Positions 1-13,279 are shown, counted from the first letter of the stretch. The stretch: DNA of 64,000 nt from Epiperipatus broadwayi (GCA_028023455.1 JAQFVV010000030.1:142501-206500), one strand, 5' to 3'. Numbers and translations: made by a program. The notes: a model not told the origin generated them from the sequence alone.

Positions 1-555
1 ACTTTCCTTTTTAAATGCATAGACAAATTCTTTTAATATGAATTTATTTCTAAGAAAAGTACTCAAACCAAATTTAATTCTATTATTAATTTTATCCTTT
101 ATGTTTCCATTTGTAGTAATAATATGACCAAGAAATTTGTAGTTATTAACTTTTTCTAACTCATTATAATCAATCTTTATTTTTATCTTTTGAGAAAATC
201 CATTGAACAATACACTATTTTTTTAACATTTGCCTTTAGTCCTACTTTTTTCTTTCATCTGATAATTTTTGCAACATTTTCTGCAGCTCTGAAGCATTAT
301 TTACAAACACAAGTACATCATCTAAAAATGTAAATGATTTAAATAAACTCCATTTAATTTTACTCCTTTAGCTTCCCATTTTAATTCACAAAATACTTCT
401 TTCAGCACTACTGTAAAAAAGTTTTGGAGATAAGGAGTATCCCTGTCTTATACCTTTCTCAATGTTAATCTTCCTCGTACCATTATATAATCTAATAGTT
501 GTTTTTGCATTTTTATAAATATTCTTCAGAATATGACAATACCCTGTGTCTGTAT
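1..555 (-). mobile_element. RTE-clade LINE fragment, RT palm and 3' part, cut by the window edge
   Basis: On the minus strand this matches the middle to 3' part of the LINE at 60440-63650. The F-A-D-D active-site box reads FLDDVLVFVNN here (about 310-335), so the alanine is replaced by leucine. Upstream of it are remnants of the K-G-V-R-Q-G-D-S-I segment (about 440-475). The 5' side stops near 555, where homology to the full copy ends inside the RT, so the copy is 5'-truncated. The 3' end lies outside the window. Stops and frame changes show it is dead. The assignment rests on similarity to the better copies in this window. Confidence 0.85.
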
Positions 556-1965
556 GAATACACTTTTTTTAAATATTTGTTTATCATTATTAAAAATAAA
601 GAACAAACATTTCTCATAAATATTTAACTTTAATTTCATAAATTAAAGAATCTTTTGAAAATAATTAATAACAAACAACAAAACACATCTACAATTATTT
701 TTTAATTATATCATATATTTTTATATTTGCTAAAAACGTTTATAATTAAAGAGGAAGAAGAAAATACAATAAGAAACAAACAATCTATTCGTTTATTAAG
801 AAAGGCAGGTTTCAACATATTTTAAATATGCATTATTGAACATTAGAGATTTATAAAAAAGTTACAACAATTCACTTAAAAGTATAAAATATATTATGAA
901 AATATGCAAATATATTTAGAAATAATCAAGTGAGTATGGCAGATAATTTATGAAGTTTTGTAAAAATCACCTGTGCATCCTAACAAAAACCATTTTGATT
1001 TCCTTTTAGTTTCTCATTAATCACACAATCAATGATTTTTTTTCTCTTTTTAAAAATGCAATTTATTTTTTTTGTTATTTAGATATGCACAATATTTTAT
1101 TTAAAAAAAATACAAATTACTTTAATATTAATTAACATGACTGTGTAAAAAGCAGAGATAAAATTTGTTTATGCATAAGTAAAATATGTGTATGAAATTT
1201 GACATATGCTTAAACTTATATGCTCATTCAGGAAAAATAAATTATATAATACATGTTTAGATCATAACTATCTTAACATATATGTGCGCGTGTTTGTATG
1301 TGCTTTCAGATGCGCATAATTCATTTTATTGATACAGCACTAGACTCATCACTTAATAAAGATGAAAAAATTAAGATGCAAACTGATGTCATACTTCTCT
1401 TGTCTATTTGTGTGTATATGACATAAAATAAAAATAAAAACTTTTTGATCTTAATTATAATATATTTTAAAAGAGTTTATATTAACTTTTTCTGTTTGTG
1501 GTTCCAACTGTATGTCCACATTTTTGAATTTTTAACAATGAAAAAATCTGATACTAAAAGAGTATATATTCTTACTCTCATGTCTGTTTTATATTTTCCC
1601 ACATAGAACCATCTGTGCAAGATTTAAACACTATCTGACTATATGTATAAGGACATTAACACAGTTATATATGTGTTACCATATATATAGTAACCTGCTA
1701 CTTATCACCGATCCTACACATTGTATGAACAAATTCCCAGGGCACTAATTCTATTAATGAATAGAATAAATTAACTTTATTTTGCTTTGCATTAATATTG
1801 AGACTCTTCTACTTGTGCCTGACTTACAGTTTAGCTCAGTGAAGGGTTATAGAAAGTCAACAACATATAGAATATAAATAAATGAAGGAAGAAATACTAT
1901 TGATCATTAAAATAAGATGTATGCCTCATTTGTTAATCAACCAAATGATAGAAATCACTAAAGTT
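556..1965. other. AT-rich sequence without a recognisable feature
   Basis: No open frame above background, no RNA gene and no terminal repeats were seen. There are short homopolymer and TA runs only. Confidence 0.6.
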
Positions 1966-2073
1966 TTATTTTTTTTTAAGTGTCATAGCATCGACCAGGA
2001 TGTGAACCTGCAACCCGGGCAACTGCCTGCAAATGCAAGGCAGTCGTTCTGACCTCTCGACCACCAATGCAGG
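1966..2073 (-). mobile_element. tRNA-derived SINE with poly(A) tail and 9-bp target-site duplication
   Basis: Read on the minus strand, this has an A-box-like segment (GGTGGTCGAGAGG), a tRNA-like arm with the CTGCCT...AGGCAG stem, and a B box (GGTTCACATCC), followed by a short ATGACA end and an A-rich tail, which is the T-run at 1966-1977 on the plus strand. ACTAAAGTT occurs on both sides (1957-1965 and 2074-2082), as expected for a target-site duplication made by LINE machinery. The anticodon stem-loop is not a normal 5+7 structure, so this is a retroposed tRNA-like sequence and not a working tRNA gene. It shares its layout and the ATGACA end with the element at 31941-32038. Confidence 0.75.
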
Positions 2074-2082
2074 ACTAAAGTT

Positions 2083-5000
2083 CCATTTATTCAAGCTAAT
2101 AAACTATAATTTCAATTAAATACACTCTTATATTAACTACAATATGACTTTAACCGAAAAATATGATATTAAATAACTCTACTATCTAGCATGTCTAATT
2201 TAAATAGCTAAGTCAATATTAAGTTAGAACTACCAAATAAGATCTCAGGGAATCTTTATTACAATTTTATTAAAAAAAATATATTATGCAATAACTTATA
2301 ACTATTATAATAAAAAATAATGGAATAAGATGAATGATGTTTCACTGGACTAGCAATTGTATAACGACGGAAACAGGGTATCTTTTAATATCACATCATT
2401 GTCTAAATAATAAACTGAGTATACAACCTTCTTTATAAGTTTACCAAATGGTAAAGTATTTCTTATAATGTTTGGATAAAGAGAACAATATTATCAGATT
2501 TCAGTAGGTTCATTATCAAATTTATAAAGTAATACATTTATGTTGTAATAGATATGTGGAATGTGGAAACTAGAATACGAATGCATATAAGAACAACTGG
2601 AGACAAAGTTTTGAATGAATAAATAAAACATTTATGTACATTTTGCAATCAAAATAAATATAATGGATTCACAGTAGAACTATTTATTCTAATTCCTAAA
2701 TTTACAAATACGTTTGCTAATCTGGATTTGATATCTTTTTTTATTATACACTTTCTTATTTATTAATTAAATATTCATAAGACCTCAATAAACAAATAAA
2801 ATAATGCCGTCATATTCTAACGTTGAATAGCTGTTAATTAACTCTAACATCTTTTATTAATAAACAACATTGGATAAATAAATATCTTATTATAAGTACA
2901 AATATACAAGTTGGAGAGATCACACTATCATTTATTGGGATAAAAAAATTAATAACTTTGGCTGTCAAGAGAGTAACCTTAAATAACTCAATCAAATAAT
3001 CCTTTCAAACAGCTATATTTTTCACACATTCAAAATAAAAAATAATCATTCTGATGATTTGATGATTTAAAGCTTGCAATAAATTAACATGGTATAATCT
3101 AGAATATTTAATTACTGATGTATAAAGTTAATAGTACTATACTCTTATGTCTGCAAGATTATTTGCCTTATGTGTGTGTGCCACATCATATGCTATGATT
3201 AAGGTACAATCAATATATTTACATCTTGTTGGTTTGCTTATGACTTACTAAATAAGTGTCATAATACTGATAATGTCATAAACCAACCAACGAATATAAC
3301 ACTATTTCTGGTTTAAATATTCATAAAGAATTTAGTCTTACCATTTATTTAACCACCAACTACATTACATATAGCTATGATTATATAATAACAAAATATA
3401 TATTTAAAAAAACAAATTAAACACATGAGGAATAAACAAGCTTCTTGGCTGATAAATCTAATGACAACCAATGACTTCCCACCTAACTTTGACGTATACT
3501 ATTGGTGTGGAACTCAGTCTCACAACCAGAAAAAAAAAGGAAATACACTTCCTAACTTCAGAAAATATCATTTTTATAACACAAATACAGAATCTGAAAA
3601 TATACTTCACTCATGGCAAATACTTAGATATATTAAGGAAGAAAGTTCTCAATCACAATCAACACAAAACATATCACCAATAACTTTCTTACTCACAGCT
3701 ACTTTATACATTTCATTCTATGCATAGGGAAATAAATTTGCACACAGATAGGTTCCTAATTTTTTTAATCCTTTTAGCATATGACATTATCTGAAAATAA
3801 AAAAGAGAAACAGTGATAAAATTGAATATTTATTAATTATATATGAAATAGACTGCATACGGAAGACACACACACATATGAATAAGAACATGTAAATAAT
3901 TTCAAATTATATAGTATGCAAATGTACAGCAAAGTAAATGGTAAACTGAAAATAAAAATCTTTTAGTTTATGACAAACTATTAGCTGTTTCAAAATTTTA
4001 AATGGCAATAATTATTGTCAATGAGGTTTCACCATTTCTGACAATAACATTTGTCTTTCATACATTTGCTACTCTCTAAGCCAAGTGCTCACTTTGAGTC
4101 ATTAAAATAAAATTAAAAAATACCTCTCTTTAATAAAACACACAAAAATGTATATATAACTCACATAAGAAATTATATTTAAATAATGATCATTTACCAA
4201 TGTATTGCAACTTGCAATATGCTATCTAAGACATTCTTGAAGTCAAGGAAACAGCATAAATTAAATAAACAAATAAATAAATAATAAACCTATTTATCTG
4301 TCTATGATATACCAATAGCAAAAAAATAATAGTTACTTTTCTTTAACTTTTAAAAAAAATCACTTGCAAAGTTTTTTTTAAATATAGTTTCCTGAATGAC
4401 ATGAATATATGGATGATGATTCCAGAGGAGTATGTGTTAGTAAAACAGGAAGTCAAATTCCTATACGATAAATATTCACAATTTTAGATTTAATTAAGCA
4501 CTTCAAATGTTTTTAGAAATAGTTAATTGAGCTCATTAATACAACACACAAGTAATAAACTTTTATGATAACAGAGATAATGGACAAGCAAGTTCAGCTA
4601 TGTCTTTGTTTGGTATTGATCATTTAGTTAATTCTGGAAATTTTCAACTTAGCAGTAACTTCAGCAGGCTTTCAAAAATATTAGCTTCCCATAGACTTTA
4701 TAAGTTAGCAAGAATATAATTATTTTGGTCTGTTGCTAATTGCTACAAAAAATCTATTATTTCCTAGATAATAATATTTTTCATTTATAATATGTTCACA
4801 TACAGAGGAGAACAAGAAATATATAATATTCATGTCCTTCTACTTGACTTAAATAAGGTACATATTAATAAATACTAATTATTGGTTAATTGTTTGTAAG
4901 CCACACATTCACTTCTTTAATAAAATATTTTATAAACAAGAATGATAAGCATAGTTATCACCGTATAGTAGTTCAAAATATAGCACAATAAATTATGCAT

Positions 5001-5566
5001 GCGTCCTTTCATTTTAACTTAACTTTTATATAATTAAAAGAGAAGTTAAACTTAGAGTCTATGATAGGTTTTATTAAAAAGTCCTGCATAAATTTCCTTA
5101 AAAGTTTATAAAGTTCACACAAATTTATTTTTTCTTTAACAGTAGAAAACATATACAAATAAAGTACATTTAGGTTATAAACATATAAATACATTTCAAA
5201 TGATAATGTTAATTTAAAATTTAACTGAGTGGAGAATGAAAAAAATATATGTTGTAAAAAAATTAGCCTGACATCCTTTCTTAAAGCTGTCTGGTAGCTA
5301 GAATTTTTATAGTGAATTTTATAAAATAATAATGTTTAAAAATTTCACTTTTGAGTTTGACCGACTTGATTTCTGGAAGGGATTGGAAAAAACCATGTAC
5401 ATAGAAGAAGTGGCAGAAGCAGAGTATATTTTATTACTGATTATTATTTAAATACATCTCCTTTCCATCAATCAAGAGGTCACTTTATCCTCCAAAAGTT
5501 AGCTCACCCTTTGCACTCAGATATTTAAGCAATAAATATTCAAGAAATCTTTTACAAACTGAATAA
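2083..5566. other. AT-rich sequence without a supported gene
   Basis: The longest open frame is 100 codons at 3425-3727 on the plus strand. It has no recognisable domain and no compositional contrast with its surroundings, so I treat it as chance. No hairpin element or tRNA was seen. Confidence 0.5.
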
Positions 5567-5581
5567 AACAACAACAACAAC

Positions 5582-5674
<93 letters not shown>
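5567..5674. repeat. (AAC)n followed by (AAT)n microsatellite
   Basis: Five AAC-type units run into about 30 pure AAT units. The poly-leucine frame on the opposite strand comes from this repeat. Confidence 0.98.
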
Positions 5675-7299
5675 TTATACACTTTTAAAATAAATAAGCA
5701 TTAATTAGCCATTAAATAAAGTAGTTGATAACACAATTTAGTTTGTCAAATAATTTACTAATCCATATATCCATTAATCTCTCAAAATATACTTGCACCT
5801 GTTATTAGAGATATTTGCTGTAATTTTAAGTGTTTTATTGTAAAATGTAAAATTCTATACTGTAATTAAATATAAAAATGAAATTGGAAGATGATACAGA
5901 CATACATCCACACGCACATGCTGCTATGTGAATACTAAATTATCCTGACTAAAATATAACCTATATGGCTATTGCTTAAACATATTTCACTGATTTTACT
6001 ACTTATACTTGGATGGGTGTGTCAATGAATAAATAGATCAGAAAACCATCTAAACAAATACCAACCACTATTCTACAAATAAATAAAACAAATCTGCATC
6101 AACTTAACTTACATATCAACAATTCCTGTTATAATCCCCCCCCCCTTTCTTGCATTAAATATTTCATCAAGTATAATAATAATACTAAACTCTTATAAAA
6201 AACCCAACTAACATCCATAAGCAGCTCTCACATAAGGTTTTAGACCATTAACATAAATTTTTAAAATTTTAGTGCTATTTCACTTTTTTTTAGTTGAATG
6301 CAGCTGTAGTAGTATAGATTTATATAAATATTACCTCAGATATATTTTATTTTGAAAATCTACCCTTTTAAATTATATCTCTTATTTTCATTTAAAAAAG
6401 AGTTACTTTATGATTTTTACATTTAAAATTGCATATACTGAAGTAGTAAAATTTGTGGTACATATTGTGCTTCACTATCTGGTGATGTTAGTAATGTTAA
6501 GGTCAGTTTCAAACTCATCTCTGTATTCATTCAGTCATCAGGGAGTGTAAGTATGCATATACACACCATTATTCTCCTTTGTAAATTTTTAACAGGCATA
6601 TTTAAACAATTATATAATATTGATTTAATTGTATTTTAATTCAGAAATCTTAAAATTTACATCACCATAAAACAGACATATATATATGTGTGTATTACAG
6701 ATGCATAAAATGAAAAGAATATGTATAATAACATATAGTAGCCTTATTAAATTTTAATTCTGCATATTGTTTATTTAGTTATATCATCTATGTATTATTT
6801 ATAATGCTGATGCAACAACAGAGAAGGATCTGAAGTGTAATTATATAACTCTGGATTTAAAAACAAATGAAGGTATCTAATTTAATTTAAAATGCCATTA
6901 CTACATCTGTTAGTTTGGCAATTCTTATTTAATGGAAGTTACATCTTTTGAATCTATTTCTAATATGGAAATGGAGTAGAACAATATTCTGCAAAACTTT
7001 TATTGGTTTTATCATTTAAATGTAACTTTTAACAAAAGGGTAAATGAAGTGTTTCAGGGTAATGCATATATATTGTTAGCTTTTTTTAGACCAATAGTAG
7101 TTGAATTAAATTATAAGTGCTAGAAACACTTAGATAACAAAGTTTAAGTTTCAACATTTGTTGTAATATTATGCTAAGCCACTTTCAATGTCTTGATTTT
7201 ATATGATATTTATAACAATGACTAATGTGCAAAATAGTAGGAAGTATAAATATTATATAAATTTATGTACATTTGTACAAATGAGTTAATTCACCCACA
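5675..7299. other. AT-rich sequence without a recognisable feature
   Basis: Contains a short C-run at about 6137-6146. No coding signal or element ends were recognised. Confidence 0.5.
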
Positions 7300-8690
7300 T
7301 TTTAAAGAAGGGGGATTCATTTTTATTTATTTGGTTAATATTATTAATGATATGCTATAGTTCTTTTATTTTGTGTTTAGAATCATTTCCCTTGATGCAC
7401 ATGATTCTGGTGGATGACTGTCTATGCTTTGGTACTCCAGAAGTATGGATTATTGGTCTGGATTGCTTTTATTTCTCTCATAAAGGCATTGATGTTGGGA
7501 CAATCTTGTTTCTAGGTTGGTATGTGATTCTCCAAAGTTGAATGCATTGCAGCCACTTTGAGTTCACACATTCTTGTAAACAGTGTGCATGTATGCTCAA
7601 TAAGAAGTTTGTATTGATCAACTTATTTACTGATGATAGAGTGCAGAAGATAGTCCTGTAAGAATCTGAGCATATTTTATTTAAATTTCTTGATACCTTA
7701 GAAGTGTAGGGGAGTGATAGCCAGAGTTACTTGTAAGGTGGTATAAATCTAGTTCTGATCTTGTTGTAAAAATTGTTTAGAAATGTTGATGTGGGTACTA
7801 TATTTGCAACTAATGAGGCATAACTTATTAAAATATTTTAAAACTTGGGTTTGATTTGTGTGTCCTAAATTTGAACTCAATGAGGCATAACTCATTAATA
7901 TATTTTTATTATTATTAGACTTAATGTCTGATTTTAACTTGCATAGGTTACAATTTCTATTTAAAAATGTTGTCAGACTGGCATATTTGTATGAGTATTG
8001 ACTTATGAATTCAGCATATATAAAACCTCTGATTTTTGAAGGGTTGTTTAGTAATTTATAATTTAACTGGGCATTCTCCTTTTGGATGTATTTCTATATA
8101 TAAATGTCAGATCAGCTTATGTGTGTATGGAGTTATAGTTTCAGGATCAAAAAAATGTCTGGATTTTAATGGGTTTGAATAACGTTTTACAATTTAATTG
8201 GGCATTCTCTCTTTGAAAATATACATCAAGATATTTTATATCTTTAGAAAAATCTTCCTGTTCTATGGTCCAGATAAAATCAGATTTCTCTCTGATCTCA
8301 AGTTTGATGTTGTTAATTTGAAGCTCTAGAGCACAAATAAAGACATTTTTGATGTGTTGTATATCTGTTATCCCCATTGCGTTTTGTGAATGCTTAGAGA
8401 GTACATGCATTTCAATGCAATTTAGAATGATGCTGGATGTTATTCCCCTTGTTAGTAATCCCATTAGCCAGTGGTTTTCCATCTCATAATATTGTCCATG
8501 GAAGAGGGCAGTTATATTTTGATCAATCCAATTAAAATCATTATTAATAAAGCTAATTCTCTTCTGTTTATAATTACAAGTTGTGAATGCATGTTTTATA
8601 ATGTTGAATGGCATTTTTCTGTTATTAGTCCATACAGTTTGGTGATATCTAGATTTTTTGTCATGCATTGGTTGTCAATAGTTTTTTTTT
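7300..8690 (-). pseudogene. Penelope-like retroelement remnant, copy 1 (RT plus GIY-YIG-type C-terminus)
   Basis: The clean part is 8147-8668, an open frame of 173 codons. It contains a degraded RT segment: MGLLTRGITSSIILNCIEM stands where Penelope-like RTs have the MGSPLSP...NIYME region, and IKYLDVYFQRENAQL matches the I-x-FLDV-x-I motif after the palm. Further 3' (7690 down to 7305) the frames are broken but still read FGESHTNLETRLSQHQ, close to the YIGE-T-x-R-x-L-x-x-R-x-x-EH core of the GIY-YIG endonuclease of Penelope-like elements, and then a K-I-x-E...NNINQINK end. The family assignment comes from the order RT, FLDV, GIY-YIG. The glycine of YIGE is kept, while the tyrosine and isoleucine are replaced. 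The copy is dead. It faces copy 2 at 9118-10230. Confidence 0.72.
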
Positions 8691-9117
8691 AATTTTTAGT
8701 GACAAACTCAAATGAGGATTTGATAGTAAATGAACCCTATCCTAAAAGATCAGTGAACTTCTGATTAATCACTTTGTAGTTCAATAATAGAGGGCTCTGC
8801 CAAAATCTATCATTAGCCTGAACAGAGTGTCAGGCTTGTAAAGCTTTTAGAAAACATTGTAACAGTGTATTCACTAAAAGTGAATATTATAAAATTTATT
8901 TTTCATCAACCATTGCCCCCATAATATGATCAAAAATGAAAAATTTTACAAGCCCAACATGCTTCTCAGGCTATTAATAGATTTTGGCAGAACCCATTAT
9001 TACAATACTATAAAATTGATTAATCAGTTACTCATTAATCAATCACGATATGTCTCATTTACTATCAATTTGTTACATGAATTTGTCAATAAAAATTAAA
9101 AACGTACTATTCGTAAC
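8691..9117. repeat. Central spacer and inner arms of the Penelope-like inverted repeat
   Basis: About 8701-8855 and 8950-9110 are imperfect reverse complements. One arm has GCCAAAATCTATCATTAGCC and the other GGCTATTAATAGATTTTGGC, and CAGGCTTGTAAAG is matched by a degraded ACAAGCCC. The unpaired centre is about 8856-8945. These sequences lie upstream of both RT remnants, so they are probably the 5' untranslated or pseudo-LTR part of the element in two opposed copies. Confidence 0.75.
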
Positions 9118-10230
9118 CAATGCACAATAGTATCTTTAAATATAACCAATTTGTATGGATCAAGAAACGGAAAACAGTTAATCAACATTATAATATTTCA
9201 CAACTTATAATTATCCAGAAAAGAGAATTAGCTTTATTCCTGATAGTTTTAATTGGATTTTTCAAAATATAACCATTCTTTCAATAGATAATATTACATA
9301 ATGGAAAACAGCTGGCCAATGGAACTACCGATTAGTGAAATAATATCCAGCATCATTCTGAATTACATTGAAATGGGTGTACTTCCTAAATATCCACAAA
9401 ACACAAGTGGAATAATATATACACAAGACATCAATGATTTCTTTACTTGTGCTCCAGAGCTCCAAATTATCAGCATAAAACATGAGTTTACAGAGAAATC
9501 TGCTTTTATCTGGACCATAGAACAGGAATCCTCTTCTAAAAGAATAAAATATCTTGATGTATTCATCCAAAAAGAGAATGCCAATTATATTTCAAAACTT
9601 TAATCAAACCCTGAAATCAGAGATTTTATAGATCTCAAATCTACAACTCCATACTCACATAAATATGCTGGTCTGATAACATTCTATATACAAATTTTAA
9701 CTTAAGCAAGATAGAATCAGATCACAGGTTGAACATTGAAAATTATATTAAAGAGTTATGTCTATTAGGTTTTCTGGATATTGCTCTATTATACTCCTAA
9801 AGTATCTACAAATATAAATAAAAAATGCTCAGATTTATATAGGATCAGACTTCACACTCCACCATTGGTAAATAGGTTGATCAATATTTCCAAAGACAAA
9901 CTTTCCAGTAATTATACTCCTCACCCTATTTATAAGAAATCATGAATGCAAATTGGCTGCAATGTGATCGACTTTAGAGAATCACATGCCATCCTAACAA
10001 GAACATTGTCCCAACATTAATACCTTCACAGAAGGACTAAGAGCAAACTAGACCATTAATCCATATTTATGGAGCACCAAAAACAACTTGGCCATAAATT
10101 TGAACTTACATCAGCCATCATCATATGCCTAGAGAAAAATGATTCAAAGCACAAAATAAATGAAGCATCACATATCAGTAATAATCTTAACTCCATAAAT
10201 AAAAGGAAACCCTGTTTTCTTTTCTCTAAA
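9118..10230 (+). pseudogene. Penelope-like retroelement remnant, copy 2 (RT plus GIY-YIG-type C-terminus)
   Basis: The cleanest part is 9301-9603 (100 codons). It aligns residue by residue with copy 1: PISEIISSIILNYIEM in the RT, AFIWTIEQE, then IKYLDVFIQKENA. After a stop at 9601, broken frames continue with IDFRESHAILTRTLSQH (a decayed GIY-YIG core), EHQKQLGHKFELTSAIIICL and KINEASHISNNLNSINKR near 10100-10200. The last two segments correspond to the E-H...G-H...I-L-x-x-E and R-x-I-x-E-A...I-N pattern that ends Penelope-like proteins. Several in-frame stops and shifts show it is non-functional. It is oriented away from copy 1. Confidence 0.72.
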
Positions 10231-10733
10231 TAGTGGGAAATTTAATCATTTGTGTAAATATTTTAACCCTCCTGTCCATCAGTAATTTCTATGAATATCA
10301 TACCAGATCAAGATACCAAAAGTTGCTTAGCATAATATTATGACAAACATTGACCCTTAAGCTTTTCTTTTCTAAGCATTTATAATGCTTATAATTTGTA
10401 ATTGAATAAAACTGTTTAGAATATAGTTAGTTAATCTCTGCAAAAGTGTTCTTTACCTTTGTGTGTTTCAGTACTAACAGTAACTCTTTTTTATACAAAA
10501 ATTGTTTAACATATAATTAAATATTTTGCTTAGTTAATAAAGTAATGAATTTAATTACTGATACATAATAAGCATTTAGTAGTGAATCACAAATTTATAT
10601 TATTGACAATAAAATACAATTTTGTATTTTTAGACTGTTGCTTTGAAAGAAAACTATTGGGAAGACAAAAAAGGGTACTTACCTATTAATTTAGTGGTGA
10701 GATTTCACATAAGTATTAATCTAGTAATATTTA
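10231..10733. other. AT-rich sequence after the Penelope-like copy
   Basis: No coding signal. It may include the untranslated tail of the element, but I saw no matching sequence beyond copy 1 to prove it. Confidence 0.4.
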
Positions 10734-10945
10734 AAAAATGACAACCCATAACTTTATTTATTGAAAATGATACAAACCTCCACTAACATGCATTTATATT
10801 TTTTTGTGAAAAATTATCTTCCACTATCTCAATTTATAATGATTTTTTATTTTGAAAAATGACCACCTATGACTTTATTTAATGGAAATGAAAGAAAATT
10901 GCATTTACATTTTTTTGCAGGAAATGATTTTCCAACCTGTAAATG
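10734..10945. repeat. Two-unit imperfect direct repeat, period about 121 bp
   Basis: AAAATGACAACCCATAAC near 10735 and AAAATGACCACCTATGAC near 10856 begin two similar stretches. Both continue through ACTTTATTTA, GCATTTAYATTTTTTTG and a TTWTCTTCCA/TTTTCCAACC end. Function is unknown. Confidence 0.6.
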
Positions 10946-12400
10946 TTTAACAATGTAAATGTATTATAAGTGGTACCTAAATTCCTTCCCCCCAAAAAAA
11001 AACAACTAATATAAATATGTTTAATTATGCAATTCTGTCCATTTATAAAATGTTGTTTTTTAATATCTCTGTTGAGTGCTAAACTGTCTTACATCTGGCT
11101 ACTCTTTTTTTGACAATTCTAAATGATACACACCTATTGTTTGGCAGTAAAATTAGCAAAAAAATCAAATTTCAGAATGTTATTTAATATTTACTTACAA
11201 AATTAATTAATTTCCTTTTTAGAAGATTGCAAGTATGTTTAATTTGGTCTAATAGGTAAGTCAAACTTATGGGATTAAAAGTGTAATTTATTTATATATT
11301 TTTATCCTTAAAAACATTACATTTCACAAACTTTGTCAATCTATCATTAAAATTAGTTTTAAAATCTTTACATCTTTTTGTCTCTTAGTCATAATAATAA
11401 AATCTAAAATACAGCCTTTCACCTACCAATAATCCTGAATTTCATTTTATCAAAAAAAAAGTCAATCAATCTTAGTAAAAATCACATTATCTAAAATAGT
11501 GATTTATCAAATATATGAAGATAGGCAGTCATTATCAGTTGTAGTGCAGTTAGATATCTGACCCCAAACCCTATATTATTTCCAATCTCATTAATAGGAC
11601 AATTTCCTCATTTTAAATGTGAAAGATATAAGTGGATTTACATCTCACAAATCCCTTGATCGACACTTCTCTTTCTTGTAGGCTCGTTGTTATTATAACA
11701 TTCTTTAATCCTCTACTCATGAAAATAAAAGAAAACACTGGAAGATTATTTCATATATTCAATCAATCCATGACAAGTATACCTTTATAAATCATTTGGT
11801 AATCCAATTTTTATAAAAATAGCCCCTCCACAGTCATTGTTATTATCATCATCAGTATTATTATTACTATTATGTTTCAAAGGTAACCTTTATTAACACT
11901 CAAAAAGAGTTGCATAAGTTACATGTGTAATCATAATATCTTAGATACAAGTTAATATTACATATGCAATAAGGATTTTCAATTTTTCTTGTGATAAAAA
12001 AACATGACTTACAGTAATTGAATGAAGAATGATTGTTGCATAACAAAATAAATGTTTTAAATTAGATTTACATAGAATTTTTTAATGATATCTTTAGAAA
12101 AATATATAGAAGTACATGATAGTATAAGTTTAAAACATATAAGAGGAGATATTGAAGTTGGTGTTAGATTGAGATATGATTGGATATAAATTGAGCATAC
12201 TTGGTGAAAATAATTGTAGCTTTCATGGTTGTCTTACTGTGTATGTGCAACATAAGTTGTATGTAGAAAATATGAGTTTTAGATGCAATTTGATACATGA
12301 AATTACATATGCAATGAAGGTTGACAATGCTGTGTATTGTAAAGAAAAGGTGATTTATAGTAGTTGGAAAAAGAAGAATTGTTGCATTTATCATATAAAA
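10946..12400. other. AT-rich sequence without a recognisable feature
   Basis: Short open frames on both strands at 12164-12412 overlap each other, show no domain and are treated as chance. Confidence 0.4.
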
Positions 12401-12846
12401 AAGCTTGTTTAGAGCTAGTAGCAGGCTCTTTATATATTACATATTGGAAATGCAAGCTATAAAGGTCATGTGACATGGGACTGATTTTTACTAATATTAT
12501 AATTTTTCTATTAGGGCTTTGGCTAAATTCAATTGCTAAGTCTGCTAATATATGAGATCACTGAATTTATTTTAGGCCCATATAGTTTCTTTAGTTAAAG
12601 AGCTGAATTTGATGACATTCAGGTGTCTGAAGATTTATATCTTTTTTTTAATATTTAAGAATTAAATAAATGCTTGGCTTGAGTTAGTATTTTGAATATA
12701 ATGTCCTATATCCTCACTGAAGAGAGCCATAGCTCGAACCCAATCTGGGGATGGAGACAATCATAGATAAAGGTGTCAGGTACTTTCTCTTGTAACAGTT
12801 ATCATAACAATAAATAAATAAGCTTGTTTAGAGCTATTAGCAGGCT

Positions 12847-12856
<10 letters not shown>
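12401..12856. repeat. Direct repeat pair of 37 bp at 12401-12437 and 12820-12856
   Basis: AAGCTTGTTTAGAGCTAKTA followed by GCAGGCTCTTTATATAT occurs at both positions with one difference. The motif AAGCTTGTTTRGAGCTAGT also forms part of the hairpin at 12901-13053, so the 650 bp from 12401 to 13053 holds three or four related pieces. The second copy runs into a pure (TA)n tract. Confidence 0.8.

Positions 12857-12902
<46 letters not shown>
12852..12902. repeat. (TA)n microsatellite
   Basis: About 25 pure TA units between the repeated GGCTCTT motif and the hairpin element. Confidence 0.97.
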
Positions 12903-12904
<2 letters not shown>

Positions 12905-13053
12905 ATTCACTAGATGGAGTTTACCACTAGCTCTAAGCAAGCTTGAATTACAAGTGCCAACAGAGAAAGAATTCAAAATCTCTACTCTTTCTCTGAAGGC
13001 ACTTGTAATTAAAGCTTGTTTGGAGCTAGTGGAAAGTTCCATCTAGTGGATAT
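12901..13053. repeat. Long hairpin (foldback repeat) with arms of about 57 bp
   Basis: The left arm 12901-12958 and right arm 12998-13053 are reverse complements with few mismatches: CACTAGATGGA against TCCATCTAGTG, and TTACAAGTGCC against GGCACTTGTAA. Inside the loop an extra stem, CAGAGAAAG with CTTTCTCTG, extends the hairpin. It looks like a MITE or a collapsed inverted pair of the AAGCTTGTTTAGAGC repeat. Confidence 0.88.
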
Positions 13054-13279
13054 TTTAGCACAAGCTTAAAGGCAAGTTGCACAATTTGTGACTTGTTTTA
13101 TTATATATTATTAATTATATATATTTTTAAATGGACTGTAAATAATGTCTATTGGGTAAAGTTCCAGTAGAATAGCTGATCATGTGATTTTGTAAATAGA
13201 AACATCTTGATAAGATTCCAATAAGAAATGAAAGCCGGGCGGTTAATATTAAATAATTTTTATTTGTACTGTGTTATCA

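Noticed and set aside
1966-2073. Functional tRNA gene
   Set aside because: The A and B boxes are recognisable, but the anticodon arm is abnormal and the sequence has a poly(A) tail and target-site duplication, so it is a SINE copy.
3425-3727. 100-codon open frame as a gene
   Set aside because: No recognisable domain and base composition like its AT-rich surroundings. Expected by chance at this length over 64 kb and six frames.
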